Assembly (NCBI GenBank): GCA_031362985.1
Contig: JANLTO010000025.1
Coordinates: forward strand, 1-64,000
Source: SHZL01 sp031362985
Lineage (GTDB): Bacteria; Pseudomonadota; Gammaproteobacteria; Xanthomonadales; SZUA-36
DNA length: 64,000 nucleotides
Direction of reading: 5' to 3'
Each line of letters opens with the position of its first letter. The stretch's first letter is position 1. The notes under the pieces are model-generated. The model made no database searches. It saw only the letters and a program-made list of their open reading frames with translations, and was not told where the DNA came from. This document shows, piece by piece, positions 15,380 to 25,870 of the stretch. The translations under genes and the position numbers were made by a program.

Positions 15380-15943
15380 ATGGGTCCGGTTGCGCTGGGC
15401 CTGCTTACAATGGCCCTGATCGCACTGAGCCTGCTTGCTTGTTCTGCGGACCCTACCGGCTTTGGTTTCAGCATCAAGCGCATCGAGGCCAGCACCGGCC
15501 CTGATGCCATTAACGCCGTCATACACCAGCAACTGGTGCTGAGTGACGAGGCCAAAGATGCCCTGAACCACGGAGTGCCCCTGGCCATCCATACTGAACT
15601 TGAGTTGCAACTTGCCGGCTCTCGCGGAACCATAAGCCAGGCCAGCCGGGAGTTTGAAATTCGTTACCTGCCTTTGAGTAATCGCTACCAATTAGTCACC
15701 CGCAATCCCGCCAGCGTGCATACCTACCCACGGCTGAGGCATGTGCTGGCAGAGCTGGGCGCGGTGAGTTTTTCCCTGGCGCCGGGCCCGTTGCCTGCCG
15801 GGGATTACCAATTGCGCGCCAGGAGCGCGCTGGACAAGCAAGCCATGCCGCCCCCCATGCGTCTGCCTGCCTGGTTTTCTGCTCAATGGAAACTCGACTC
15901 AGGCTGGCAAACCTGGCCTCTGAAACAGACTGCCGGACAATGA
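15380..15943 (+). CDS. DUF4390 lipoprotein
   Basis: ATG 15380 gives a short signal ending in LSLLAC, a lipobox-like sequence, so a lipoprotein is likely. The mature part of about 165 residues (FSIKRIEASTGPDAINAVIHQQLVLSDEAKDALNHGVPLAI) matches the DUF4390 pattern of an extracytoplasmic beta-rich domain found between rsmB and ntrY in gammaproteobacteria. It overlaps the ntrY start as ATGA. The conserved linkage suggests a role with the NtrY sensor, whose periplasmic loop it could contact; that is inference. Confidence 0.8.
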   Translation: MGPVALGLLTMALIALSLLACSADPTGFGFSIKRIEASTGPDAINAVIHQQLVLSDEAKDALNHGVPLAIHTELELQLAGSRGTISQASREFEIRYLPLSNRYQLVTRNPASVHTYPRLRHVLAELGAVSFSLAPGPLPAGDYQLRARSALDKQAMPPPMRLPAWFSAQWKLDSGWQTWPLKQTAGQ

Positions 15944-18216
15944 ATTCCGCTAATCCGACACCTGCCGGCCACAGGCACCGAACGTTGCGGCGTTTGTTGC
16001 GCATCCTGCCCATTGCAGCGGTACTCATCGCCTTGTTGGTTTCGCTGTTCCTGGTCAGCGGTGTACAGCAGCAGGATGCAGACACGGGCAATTCGATGTT
16101 TGAAGACAGCTACTTTTGGGTCCTGGTGCTGACCGCCCTGGCCCTGCTGATCCTGCTCGGCACCATTGGCTACCGTTTACTTATGCTCGCCCGCCGAGTA
16201 CGCCGTAGTGAGGCAGGGGCGTTGCTCGCAGCCCGCTGGGTACGCAACTTCCTGGTTCTGTCCCTGCCGCCGGCGCTGATCGTGTACTTTTTTTCCGCCT
16301 GGTTTCTAAGCAGCACCATTGATAGCTGGTTCGATGTCGAGGTGGAAACAGCGCTGTCCGATTCACTCACCCTGGGACAGCAATTTCTGGGCATACGCAC
16401 GCTGGAAGTGAGGAACCAGCTACTGGAGACTGCGGAGAGTTTGCAGGACCTGAGCGAGGATGGTGAGCGGCTGCGACAGTCGCTGCTCGCACGCGTGCGC
16501 GCCAGCGGCCCATTGGAATTGTCGGTACTGGAACAGGACGGGACGCTGGTGGCCACGGCCAACATCAATGCCCTCACCGGCTTGCCCGAGCGTGCTGCCG
16601 ATTTTGCCCTGCTGCAGGCGGTGCAACGTGGCGAGTACGCCGCCGCTGAACCGGCTGCGGACGGGGAACTGCAAATACGCGTATTGGTCAGTGTGCCGCC
16701 GCTGTATCCGGGAGAATCCACCCGACTGCTGCAAGCCATTTACCCACTGCCAGCGGACATCACCGCACTGACTAGTTCCATCGAGCAGGAATACCATCGC
16801 TACCAGAATGTCAGTTACCTGCGCGATTCACTGAAGCAAAGTTTCCTGCTGATACTTTCGCTGGTCTTGCTGCTTACCGTGCTGCTCGCCATCCTCGCTG
16901 CCCTCACTGCTGCGCGGCGCATGGTTGCCCCCTTATCGCGGCTTTCTTCAGCCACGGAGCAAGTGGCGGCAGGAGATTTTGGCCGCGATGTAGAAGTGGG
17001 CGAACGCGACGAAATCGGCTTCCTGGTGCACTCCTTCAACCATATGACCCAGGCCCTGAAGCAGGCCAGCCTGTCCGCCGAGACCAGCAGGGCCCAACTA
17101 CAGGCGCAAGGCGAATACCTTGAAACCGTGCTGGGCAACCTGTCGTCCGGCGTGCTCACCCTGGATGCCCGGCAAAACATCATCCGCGTCAACCGGGCCT
17201 GCCGGGAATTCCTCGAATTGCCGGCAGGGCTGACGCCGGAAGCGATAGCCGGCACGTCCTTGCACAGTCTCGAACTGCAGGCACCTGAGCTGGAGCCCTT
17301 GTTCAGCGTAATCCGGCAACAGAGTAAGCGGGGCCTGGCTGTTTGGCAGCAGGAAATCAGCCTCGAGCGGGGCAACTCCCGACTGGTCTTGTTGGCGCGG
17401 GGTTCGCAACTGCGCCCTGTGAACCCGTATGAACTCAGCCCGGAACATGGGCAGGTAATCATCTTTGACGATGTGACAGTGTTGAACCAGGCGCAGCGCG
17501 CAGCCGCGTGGTCTGAAGTCGCGCGGCGCCTCGCGCACGAAGTAAAGAACCCGCTAACGCCGATCCGGCTTGCTGCAGAGCGTTTGCGCATGAAGCTGGC
17601 AGGCAAGCTCGACGCTGCCGATCACGAAATGCTCGAGCGCGCATCCAATACCATCGTGGCGCAGGTTGAAGCCCTGCGTACCCTGGTCGATGCGTTTGGT
17701 GATTATGCGCGTGAACCTGTGCTGACGCGCAGCACCATCCAGTTGGCTGACCTGGTCCGGGAAGTGATTGCCTTGTACCAGCAAGGGGATGCGGCATCCT
17801 CGTTCGACATCCGGGTTTGCGCAGGTCCCGAAGGGCTGTTTGCTGACAGCGGGCGCCTCAGGCAAATGCTGCACAATCTGATTCGCAATGCCCTGGAAGC
17901 TGTTTCCCCGGCAGCTGCAGAAATTTCCATTTCAGGCCATGTCATAGCCCTGGAAAACCGTGACTGGATGCAACTGGAAATCCGCGACCAGGGACCCGGT
18001 TTTCCGGCCGCCATCCTCGACCGGCCATTTGAGCCATATGTAAGTCATAAAGCCGGCGGCAGTGGGCTTGGGCTGGCCATTTGCCGCAAAATTGTGGCTG
18101 AACACGAAGGCCGCATCGCCGTATGCAATCCTGTTGGCGGCGGCGCCCTGGTGACGATACTCCTGCCGCTGCAGAAACACGCCGGCGAAAGTCAGCGGGT
18201 GAACCTTGCCCGCTAG
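15940..18216 (+). CDS. ntrY: NtrY-type membrane sensor histidine kinase
   Basis: Start ATG 15940 overlaps the preceding stop. Transmembrane helices lie near residues 25-45, 60-85, 105-125 and 300-325, with a large periplasmic loop (about 130-300). HAMP (VAAGDFGRDVEVGERDEIG) and PAS domains follow, then HisKA with His533 in ARRLAHEVKNPL and a HATPase end (NLIRNALEAV, GSGLGLAICRKIV). NtrY is the sensor of the NtrYX pair linked to nitrogen or redox control. Its usual partner ntrX does not follow directly: a metal-efflux cluster of about 7.6 kb lies between them, so co-transcription with ntrX is probably lost. Confidence 0.92.
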   Translation: MNSANPTPAGHRHRTLRRLLRILPIAAVLIALLVSLFLVSGVQQQDADTGNSMFEDSYFWVLVLTALALLILLGTIGYRLLMLARRVRRSEAGALLAARWVRNFLVLSLPPALIVYFFSAWFLSSTIDSWFDVEVETALSDSLTLGQQFLGIRTLEVRNQLLETAESLQDLSEDGERLRQSLLARVRASGPLELSVLEQDGTLVATANINALTGLPERAADFALLQAVQRGEYAAAEPAADGELQIRVLVSVPPLYPGESTRLLQAIYPLPADITALTSSIEQEYHRYQNVSYLRDSLKQSFLLILSLVLLLTVLLAILAALTAARRMVAPLSRLSSATEQVAAGDFGRDVEVGERDEIGFLVHSFNHMTQALKQASLSAETSRAQLQAQGEYLETVLGNLSSGVLTLDARQNIIRVNRACREFLELPAGLTPEAIAGTSLHSLELQAPELEPLFSVIRQQSKRGLAVWQQEISLERGNSRLVLLARGSQLRPVNPYELSPEHGQVIIFDDVTVLNQAQRAAAWSEVARRLAHEVKNPLTPIRLAAERLRMKLAGKLDAADHEMLERASNTIVAQVEALRTLVDAFGDYAREPVLTRSTIQLADLVREVIALYQQGDAASSFDIRVCAGPEGLFADSGRLRQMLHNLIRNALEAVSPAAAEISISGHVIALENRDWMQLEIRDQGPGFPAAILDRPFEPYVSHKAGGSGLGLAICRKIVAEHEGRIAVCNPVGGGALVTILLPLQKHAGESQRVNLAR

Positions 18217-18239
18217 GCAACACAGGCAATTTTCGGTTG

Positions 18240-18269
18240 GCAATTTTTCCATTTGCAATTTTTCCATTT
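18240..18269 (+). repeat. two tandem copies of a 15-nt T-rich unit
   Basis: GCAATTTTTCCATTT occurs twice head to tail in the 108-nt gap between ntrY and the efflux cluster. A related GGCAATTTTC lies just before. It may reflect slippage at the junction where the cluster was inserted. Confidence 0.6.
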
Positions 18270-18324
18270 ATGCAACGCGTGGAAGCCGATTGACGCATAA
18301 GCGATTAGCGACTACATTCCGCCG

Positions 18325-18717
18325 GTGCGCAAAAACCGTCTCACCAACATTTTCCTGACCTTTGCGATTTTCTTCCTGCAAGCGTCGGGTCTGCACGTGC
18401 ACGCGCACCAGCAGGTTGGGCCACATGGCTCACCAGAGCTTGCAGCTGTTCACCTGGCGTTGGCCACCGATCACGCTGGCGATAATGGCAAGCATCACGA
18501 CCGCGATGCGGAAGTCAGCTTGCCCGACAATGGCATCGTCAAAAAACCGGGGACGGATACGGACCTGATTGGACCTCTCCCGGTCGGCAGCGCACCTTCA
18601 TTGCCGTCGGAACGGTTACGTCGGTCTCTGGCCTATGCGCCCGCTTCACACCCGGAAAACGTACTTCCATTTACCCGCCCACTGCTACGCGCCCCACCCG
18701 CTAACCACTTCGTCTGA
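18325..18717 (+). CDS. small His-rich exported protein of the efflux cluster
   Basis: A 130-residue protein starting with GTG. The N-terminal helix (NIFLTFAIFFLQASGLHVHAH) is a signal peptide or membrane anchor. His residues are grouped (HVHAHQQ, HHDRDAE) and could bind metal. Small proteins of this kind precede czcCBA/cusCBA operons and may act as periplasmic metal carriers or sensors, but no family name can be given. It is followed after about 70 nt by the outer-membrane component on the same strand. Confidence 0.6.
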   Translation: MRKNRLTNIFLTFAIFFLQASGLHVHAHQQVGPHGSPELAAVHLALATDHAGDNGKHHDRDAEVSLPDNGIVKKPGTDTDLIGPLPVGSAPSLPSERLRRSLAYAPASHPENVLPFTRPLLRAPPANHFV

Positions 18718-18786
18718 ACTGATCTGAATGTATTTCTCTCCGCGCCTGGCTGACGCGGGAACAGTCTTTTGAAGTTGGAGTTGGAT

Positions 18787-20079
18787 ATGGTATGGCGATT
18801 GTGGCATGCGTGCCTTGCATGCGTATTGGGTTTTGCACTGACAAGTCATTCCCGGGCCGCTGATCCGGTCGAATCCCCGGTACGCATCAACATCACTGAA
18901 GCGTTGGCTCTGGCCGAGCAGCACAATCCTGCGATCAAGGCGTCCCGCCTTGGTGCGGTGGGATTCGTGGGGCGCAGGGAGCAGGCAGCATTGCGGCCTC
19001 CTTCGGAGCTTTCACTGGAGGTGGAAAATTTCCTGGGTAGCGGCAGCCTGAACGGCCTTGAAGGCGCGGAAATCACTCTGACGCTCAGCCGGTTGATCGA
19101 GCTGGGTGACAAGCGCGACCACCGAGTCGGGGTGGTCGATACACAGCTGGCTTTGCAGCAAAGCGAGCTGGGTCGGCAATGGATGGAGCTGGCCGCCGAG
19201 GTGCTTGAGCGATTCGTTCAAGTGGCGGCCGATCAAAGCCGGCTGGAACTTGCGAAGCGTGAGCAAGCACTGACGCAGCACACTCTGGATGTGGTCGGTG
19301 AACGGGTCGATGCTGCGCTAGCGCCGAAAGCGGAGCAACATCGCGCTCGCGCGGCTTTCGAAACTGCCAGGACCCAGGCCGAGCTGGCCCGCCTTTCCCA
19401 GGCGCGATCCATGGCGTGGCTCGCTTCGTTATGGGGTGATCCCACTCCCGACTATCTCGGTGTGGTGGCGGACCTGTACGACCTGCCGGAGCTCATAAGT
19501 CTCGAACAGATGACTGCCTTGCTGGAGCGTTCTCCGCTGGCCGGCATGCTGCGCAGTCAACAGGCTCTGCGTGAGGCAGAGCTGCGTCTGGCGCAGTCGC
19601 AGTCCCGCATGGACCTGTTCCTTTCCGGAGGCATCCGGCGCCTCAATGAGCTGGATGATAGCGCCCTGGTGGTTTCCCTCAGCGTGCCGCTGAACACGGG
19701 CAAACGCAGCAGTGGTGCCGTCAGCGCAGCCCAGGCTGACCTGCAACAGACGAAAGCTGAGGGTGAGGCAGCCATGACCGAGGCTCGTTCGCTGCTGCTT
19801 CGCTACCACCAGGAACTGACCAGCATGCGCGTCCTGTTCGATTCCCTCCGCCAGCGGGTATTGCCGGAACTGGAGTCCGCGCTGGCGGGAACACAAGTGG
19901 CCTACTCCACCGGCCGCTACGGTTTTCTCGAATTGATTGACGCCCAGAGCCGGCTGATAACTGTGCAGCGAGACATGATCGAGGCGGCGGAGCACTACCA
20001 CGAACTTTTGGCCAATATCGAACGGTTGACGGGAGAGGCCATAGCAAAGCCTGCCGGCAACCCCGGAGAAAATTCATGA
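18787..20079 (+). CDS. czcC: outer-membrane factor of heavy-metal efflux (CzcC-like)
   Basis: A TolC-family protein of about 430 residues with signal peptide (FALTSHSRA) and the two-fold repeat of long amphipathic helices (ITEALALAEQHNPAIKAS at the N-terminus; STGRYGFLELIDAQ near the C-terminus) typical of outer-membrane efflux channels. ATG 18787 follows a GGAG ribosome site; the TTG 18 nt upstream does not. It overlaps the membrane-fusion gene as ATGA. With the next two genes it forms a tripartite CBA pump. Confidence 0.88.
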   Translation: MVWRLWHACLACVLGFALTSHSRAADPVESPVRINITEALALAEQHNPAIKASRLGAVGFVGRREQAALRPPSELSLEVENFLGSGSLNGLEGAEITLTLSRLIELGDKRDHRVGVVDTQLALQQSELGRQWMELAAEVLERFVQVAADQSRLELAKREQALTQHTLDVVGERVDAALAPKAEQHRARAAFETARTQAELARLSQARSMAWLASLWGDPTPDYLGVVADLYDLPELISLEQMTALLERSPLAGMLRSQQALREAELRLAQSQSRMDLFLSGGIRRLNELDDSALVVSLSVPLNTGKRSSGAVSAAQADLQQTKAEGEAAMTEARSLLLRYHQELTSMRVLFDSLRQRVLPELESALAGTQVAYSTGRYGFLELIDAQSRLITVQRDMIEAAEHYHELLANIERLTGEAIAKPAGNPGENS

Positions 20080-21326
20080 CAAATTCAATTCCACTGATCA
20101 TTCTCGCCACGATCCTACTGGCCGCCTGTTCCGAAAGCGGGCCCGCGGTGCAAGACGTGGCGCAGTCTTCCGGGCATGTTGAAGAACCTGCGGCCATGGA
20201 GACCAAGGGGCCCCATGGCGGACGAATGCTTGTGGATGGTGATTTCCGGCTGGAACTGGTCATTTTCGAGTCCGGCATCGAGCCAGAATTTCGCGCCTGG
20301 ACCTGGCAGGGTGATACGCCGGTGCCCCCCGCGAAATGGCGCCTGGAAGTGACTCTCACCCGACTGGGAGAAGTCACCGATACCTTTGCATTCAAACCGC
20401 ATGAAGATTTCCAGCGGGGAGACGGCGTGGTGTATGAGCCTCATTCCTTCCAGGTGGAGGTCAGGGCGACTGCCAACGGTGCCCCCCACAACTGGCAGTA
20501 CGACTCCTTCGAGGGCCGAACCACCATTAGCGCAGCGGCGGCAAGCGCATCCGGCATCGAGGTCGAAACTGCCGGGCCGGCCCAGATCACAGAGACACTT
20601 GAACTGCAAGGTACCGTGGTACCAGACCCGCAGCGCGTGTATCGCGTCCATGCGCGTTACCCTGGTGTGCTCAAAAGCATCAAGCCCGGTATCGGCGATC
20701 GCGTCCGTGCTGGCGAGGTGGTGGCCAGCATCGAGTCCAGTGACAGCCTGCGCATCTACACGTTGACCGCCCCGAATGACGGGGTGGTCGTCAGTCGCAA
20801 GGCCAACGTCGGTGAAACGGTCGGTGAGGGGGAAATCCTTACGCTGGTCGACCTTTCCAGCGTGTGGGTCGAGCTGGCAGCGTTTCAGCATGACCTGGAC
20901 CGCCTCCGAGCGGGGCAGACGGTAACGATCCGCGACGCGGACGGGCACCAGGTTGCCGTTGGGACCCTGCAAAGCATTGCACCAGTCGGTTCACCGGCCA
21001 GCCAGAGTATGACGGCGCGGGTCGTGTTGCCGAATCCGGACGGCTTGTGGCGGCCGGGTCTGTTTGCGAGCGGCACAGTGACGGTGGCCGAAAACCAGGT
21101 GCCCGTGGCGGTGCGCAGGCTGGCTCTGCAAACCTTCCGGGACTGGACCGTCGTATTTCAGAAGGTGGGCGATTCTTACGAAATCCGTCCCGTGACACTG
21201 GGCCGAAGCGATGCAGACTGGGTCGAAGTGCTGGACGGCCTGGAACCCGGCGCTGAATACGTCACAAGCAACAGCTTCGTAATCAAGGCCGACATAGAAA
21301 AGTCGGGTGCCACGCACGACCACTGA
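20076..21326 (+). CDS. czcB: periplasmic adaptor of heavy-metal efflux (CzcB-like)
   Basis: An RND membrane-fusion lipoprotein: signal ending LLAAC with Cys18. The N-terminal part (PHGGRMLVDGDFRLEL) is the extra domain common in CzcB-type adaptors for Zn/Co/Cd. Barrel-sandwich halves are at VHARYPGVLKSIKPGIGDRVRAG and TAPNDGVVVSRKANVGE, followed by beta-barrel and membrane-proximal segments. The C-terminus ends with a His pair (GATHDH) that may bind metal. It lies between czcC (4-nt overlap) and czcA (21-nt gap). Confidence 0.9.
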   Translation: MTNSIPLIILATILLAACSESGPAVQDVAQSSGHVEEPAAMETKGPHGGRMLVDGDFRLELVIFESGIEPEFRAWTWQGDTPVPPAKWRLEVTLTRLGEVTDTFAFKPHEDFQRGDGVVYEPHSFQVEVRATANGAPHNWQYDSFEGRTTISAAAASASGIEVETAGPAQITETLELQGTVVPDPQRVYRVHARYPGVLKSIKPGIGDRVRAGEVVASIESSDSLRIYTLTAPNDGVVVSRKANVGETVGEGEILTLVDLSSVWVELAAFQHDLDRLRAGQTVTIRDADGHQVAVGTLQSIAPVGSPASQSMTARVVLPNPDGLWRPGLFASGTVTVAENQVPVAVRRLALQTFRDWTVVFQKVGDSYEIRPVTLGRSDADWVEVLDGLEPGAEYVTSNSFVIKADIEKSGATHDH

Positions 21327-21347
21327 AATCCCGGGGACAACGCCGTC

Positions 21348-24300
21348 ATGATTGCAGGAATCATCGAGTACTCCATCCGTCATCGCTGGCTGGTTATGAT
21401 GTTGGCGACTGGCGCAGCCGCACTCGGAATCTGGGATTATCAGCGCCTGGCGATCGACGCGGTGCCGGACATCACCAATGTCCAGGTGCAGGTCAATACC
21501 GAGGCGCCCGGGTATACGCCGCTCGAAGTGGAGCAGCGCATCACATTTGAGGTGGAAAACGCCATGAGCGGATTGCCACGCCTCAGCTACACGCGCTCAC
21601 TCTCGCGCTATGGCCTGTCCCAGGTGACGGTGATTTTCGAGGACGGCACCGACATCTATTTCGCCCGGCAACTGGTCAATGAGCGCATGCAGGCCGTGAA
21701 GTCACGGATTCCGGAAGAGTTGGAGCCAGGAATGGGCCCCATTGCCTCTGGCCTGGGCGAGATATTCATGTACACGGTGGACGCAGAGCCGGGAGCGACC
21801 AATGCCGACGGTTCGCCGATTACGCTGATGGACCTGCGCACCGTTCAGGACTGGATTATCCGTCCGCAATTGATGCGCGTGCCCGGAGTGACCGAAGTCA
21901 ATACCACCGGCGGATTTGAAAAACAGATCCACGTCACCCCCAATCCCACCCGGTTGCTGGCATTTGACCTCACCCTGCAGGACGTTCTTGAGGCCATCGA
22001 AAACAGTAACGGCAATGTCGGCGCCGGTTACATTGAGAATAACGGCTCGCAGCTGCTGATCCGGGTGCCAGGTCAAATGACCGATCTGGAGGAGATCCGG
22101 CAGGTTGTCGTGACGGTGCGAGACAACCGGCCAATTCACATTCAAGACTTGGCCGATACCGCACTTGGGCGCGAGCTGCGCACCGGAGCGGCAACGCAGA
22201 ACGGGCAGGAAGTGGTGCTTGGAACAGCCTTCATGCTCATGGGCGAAAACAGCCGCACCGTGGCTTCCCGCGTGGGTCAGAAAATCGAGGAAGTACGCGG
22301 AACCTTGCCACCCGGCATTTCGATCAATACCGTCTATGACCGCACTGTGTTGGTGGACAAGACGATTGCCACGGTTGCCAAAAATCTGGCCGAAGGAGCG
22401 CTGCTGGTCATTGTTGTACTGTTTGTTTTTCTTGGAAACCTTCGCGCGGCGCTGGTAACCGCCCTGGTCATCCCCCTGGCTCTGCTGTTAACAGTGAGCG
22501 GTATGGTGTCAAACCAGGTAAGCGGTAACCTGATGAGCCTGGGAGCGCTGGACTTTGGCCTCATTGTCGACGGTTCCGTGGTGATCGTTGAGAATTGTCT
22601 GCGCCGCCTTGCCGAGGCCCAGCATCGGCATGGCCGTCTGCTCGAATTGAAAGAGCGACTGGACACTGTCTTTCAGGCCACCCGGGAAGTGTTCACACCC
22701 AGTTTGGTAACCGTGTTGGTCGTGGCCCTGGTAAATGTGCCGATCTTTGCGCTCACCGGCGTCGAGGGCAAGATGTTCCACCCAATGGCTTTCACGGTGG
22801 TAGCGGCATTGCTCTTCGCCCTGGTCTTGTCCGCCACGTTCGTGCCGGCCGCGGTTGCGCTGTTCGTCCGCGGACGGATCAGCGAGAAACCCAATCGCGT
22901 GATGGTCGTGGCACAATGGCTGTACGCGCCGGTCTTGCGCTTCGCGCTGAACAATCGCTGGACGACCGTGGTCCTCGCCATACTATTGTTTGCTGGCAGC
23001 GCCTCTCTGGTTCCGCGCATGGGCACGGAATTCATCCCCAGCCTGGATGAAGGTGACATTGCGATGCACGCCTTGAGAGTTCCGGGCACCGGCCTGGAAC
23101 AATCCATCGGCATGCAGATGCGGCTGGAGGAGAAAATCCGCTCGCTTCCGGAAGTTCAACGCGTGTTCAGCAAAATCGGTACGCCGGAAGTCGCAACCGA
23201 CCCCATGCCACCCAGCGTAGCGGACACGTTCCTGATAATTGCACCTCCGGAGCAATGGCCCGACCCGGCCAAGTCGAAGGCGGAACTGCTGAGCGAGATC
23301 GAGGAATCGGTCGAAGGCGTGCCGGGCAATCGATTCGAGTTCACGCAGCCGATCGAGATGCGTTTCAACGAACTGATTTCCGGTGTCCGGACCGATCTTG
23401 CGATCAAGCTGTTTGGAGATGACTTCGACCAACTGGTGGAAGTGGGCCAGGCCATCGAAGCTGTGGTCAACTCGGTTCCCGGCGCAGCGGACGTTTCCCT
23501 GGAGCAGGCCACCGGACTGCCGATCCTGAGCATACGCCCCGACCGGGCGCTGCTGGCACGTTACGGCCTCAAGGTATCGGATGTGCAGTCGGTGGTTCGC
23601 ATCGCCCTGGGCGGGGAAGTGGCCGGGCAAATATTCGAGGGTGACCGGCGTTTTGACATCGTTGTCCGTTTGCCGGAGCGCTTGCGCGGAAATCTTGATG
23701 CGCTGGCGCGCCTACCCATACCCTTGCCTGAACTGGAAGGCCATGGGGATGCGTCACTGCCAGCGACTTTCGATCCGTTGGCCGACCTCGCTGCTCACGG
23801 ACGAACCTGGATTCCCCTTTCGGAGGTGGCGCAAATTGAAACCATCCCCGGCCTGAATCAGGTGAATCGCGAAAACGGCAAGCGCCGCGTGGTGATAACG
23901 GCCAACGTGCGCGACCGTGATCTTGGCACCTTCGTCAATGAAGTACAGCTCAAGGTGCGTGACCAGGTCAAAATTCCTTCGGGCTACTGGTTGGACTATG
24001 GCGGCACGTTCGAACAGCTTCAGTCCGCAACGCAACGAATGCAATGGCTCGTGCCGCTCACGCTATTGCTGATTTTTGGGTTGCTGTTCATGACCTTCGG
24101 TTCGGTGAGCGATGCCGCACTGGTGTTCTCCGGTGTGCCGCTGGCCCTGACCGGAGGCGTACTGGCCATTTGGCTGCGAGACATTCCGTTGTCCATGTCC
24201 GCCGGCGTTGGATTCATGACGCTGTCTGGTGTAGCCGTACTCACCGGCGTGGTGATGATTTCCTGTATCCGCGCCCTGCGCGCCGAAGGGGCGGGTGTCG

Positions 24301-24515
24301 AACAAGCCATTACCGAAGGAGCCGTGGCCCGGCTGCGTCCCGTGCTGATGATAGCCCTCGTAGCCAGCCTGGGATTTCTGCCGATGGCGCTGAATTCCGG
24401 GACCGGGGCAGAGGTCCAGCGACCACTGGCAACCGTCGTGATTGGCGGCATCATTTCATCCACGCTCTTGACCCTGCTCGTTCTGCCTGCTCTCTACCGA
24501 ATTGTCAATCGGTAA
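21348..24515 (+). CDS. czcA: heavy-metal RND efflux pump, CzcA type
   Basis: A 1055-residue proton/metal antiporter of the HME-RND family with 12 membrane helices and two large periplasmic loops. The helix-4 proton-relay motif reads DFGLIVDGSVVIVEN (Asp402, Asp408, Glu415), the pattern of Zn/Co/Cd-type CzcA pumps, not of Cu/Ag-type CusA. RND blocks such as GTEFIPSLDEGDIAMHALR and GVALTGVVMIS-like segments are present. It should drive divalent metal from periplasm and cytoplasm through CzcC. The ion range (Zn, Co, Cd, Ni) cannot be fixed by sequence. Confidence 0.92.
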   Translation: MIAGIIEYSIRHRWLVMMLATGAAALGIWDYQRLAIDAVPDITNVQVQVNTEAPGYTPLEVEQRITFEVENAMSGLPRLSYTRSLSRYGLSQVTVIFEDGTDIYFARQLVNERMQAVKSRIPEELEPGMGPIASGLGEIFMYTVDAEPGATNADGSPITLMDLRTVQDWIIRPQLMRVPGVTEVNTTGGFEKQIHVTPNPTRLLAFDLTLQDVLEAIENSNGNVGAGYIENNGSQLLIRVPGQMTDLEEIRQVVVTVRDNRPIHIQDLADTALGRELRTGAATQNGQEVVLGTAFMLMGENSRTVASRVGQKIEEVRGTLPPGISINTVYDRTVLVDKTIATVAKNLAEGALLVIVVLFVFLGNLRAALVTALVIPLALLLTVSGMVSNQVSGNLMSLGALDFGLIVDGSVVIVENCLRRLAEAQHRHGRLLELKERLDTVFQATREVFTPSLVTVLVVALVNVPIFALTGVEGKMFHPMAFTVVAALLFALVLSATFVPAAVALFVRGRISEKPNRVMVVAQWLYAPVLRFALNNRWTTVVLAILLFAGSASLVPRMGTEFIPSLDEGDIAMHALRVPGTGLEQSIGMQMRLEEKIRSLPEVQRVFSKIGTPEVATDPMPPSVADTFLIIAPPEQWPDPAKSKAELLSEIEESVEGVPGNRFEFTQPIEMRFNELISGVRTDLAIKLFGDDFDQLVEVGQAIEAVVNSVPGAADVSLEQATGLPILSIRPDRALLARYGLKVSDVQSVVRIALGGEVAGQIFEGDRRFDIVVRLPERLRGNLDALARLPIPLPELEGHGDASLPATFDPLADLAAHGRTWIPLSEVAQIETIPGLNQVNRENGKRRVVITANVRDRDLGTFVNEVQLKVRDQVKIPSGYWLDYGGTFEQLQSATQRMQWLVPLTLLLIFGLLFMTFGSVSDAALVFSGVPLALTGGVLAIWLRDIPLSMSAGVGFMTLSGVAVLTGVVMISCIRALRAEGAGVEQAITEGAVARLRPVLMIALVASLGFLPMALNSGTGAEVQRPLATVVIGGIISSTLLTLLVLPALYRIVNR

Positions 24516-24542
24516 CATCGGCAACGAAAGAGATCTAGTTCC

Positions 24543-25564
<1,022 letters not shown>

Positions 25565-25870
25565 TATCTTGCGCTCACGGCTTCAATCTCGCTGCACTTA
25601 TCTAGCTTTCTTAAAGTGAAATCGAACTCGCGTTCCCTCGGGAACGTCACTAGCGGTTTCAGCCACCTTTACTCAGCGTTGATGAGGGATCGGAGCAGCA
25701 TAAGACACCGCCTCTATTTCGGTGTTTTGATCTTCCCCCACACAAGGGGACACTTTAACTTTGCACACAGGGAACATTACAGCATTGCACCTAACAAGGC
25801 ACTTTTCCGCCTAGGCAGGGCAACTGGATTGGAGTAGCATGTTGCGCCGACGCAACATCAAGAAATTTCC
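25565..25870. other. intergenic stretch between tRNA-Phe remnant and ntrX
   Basis: About 300 bases with no gene. A perfect 7-bp inverted repeat (CGTTCCC-TC-GGGAACG, 25631-25646) and a second hairpin just before ntrX are present. Base composition is more AT-rich than the flanking genes. It should contain the present ntrX promoter, since ntrX is cut off from ntrY; no confident -35/-10 pair was identified. Confidence 0.5.
25840..25857 (+). promoter_or_regulatory. perfect inverted repeat 13 nt upstream of ntrX
   Basis: TGTTGCG-CCGA-CGCAACA forms a 7-bp stem with a 4-nt loop ending 13 nt before the ntrX ATG. It could be an operator or an mRNA hairpin limiting access to the start; no poly-T tract follows, so it is not a standard terminator. 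No strong ribosome site lies between it and the ATG. Confidence 0.5.

Noticed and set aside
16815..17606. 263-aa minus-strand open frame
   Set aside because: It is antisense to ntrY, Arg/Ser-rich and has no ribosome site.
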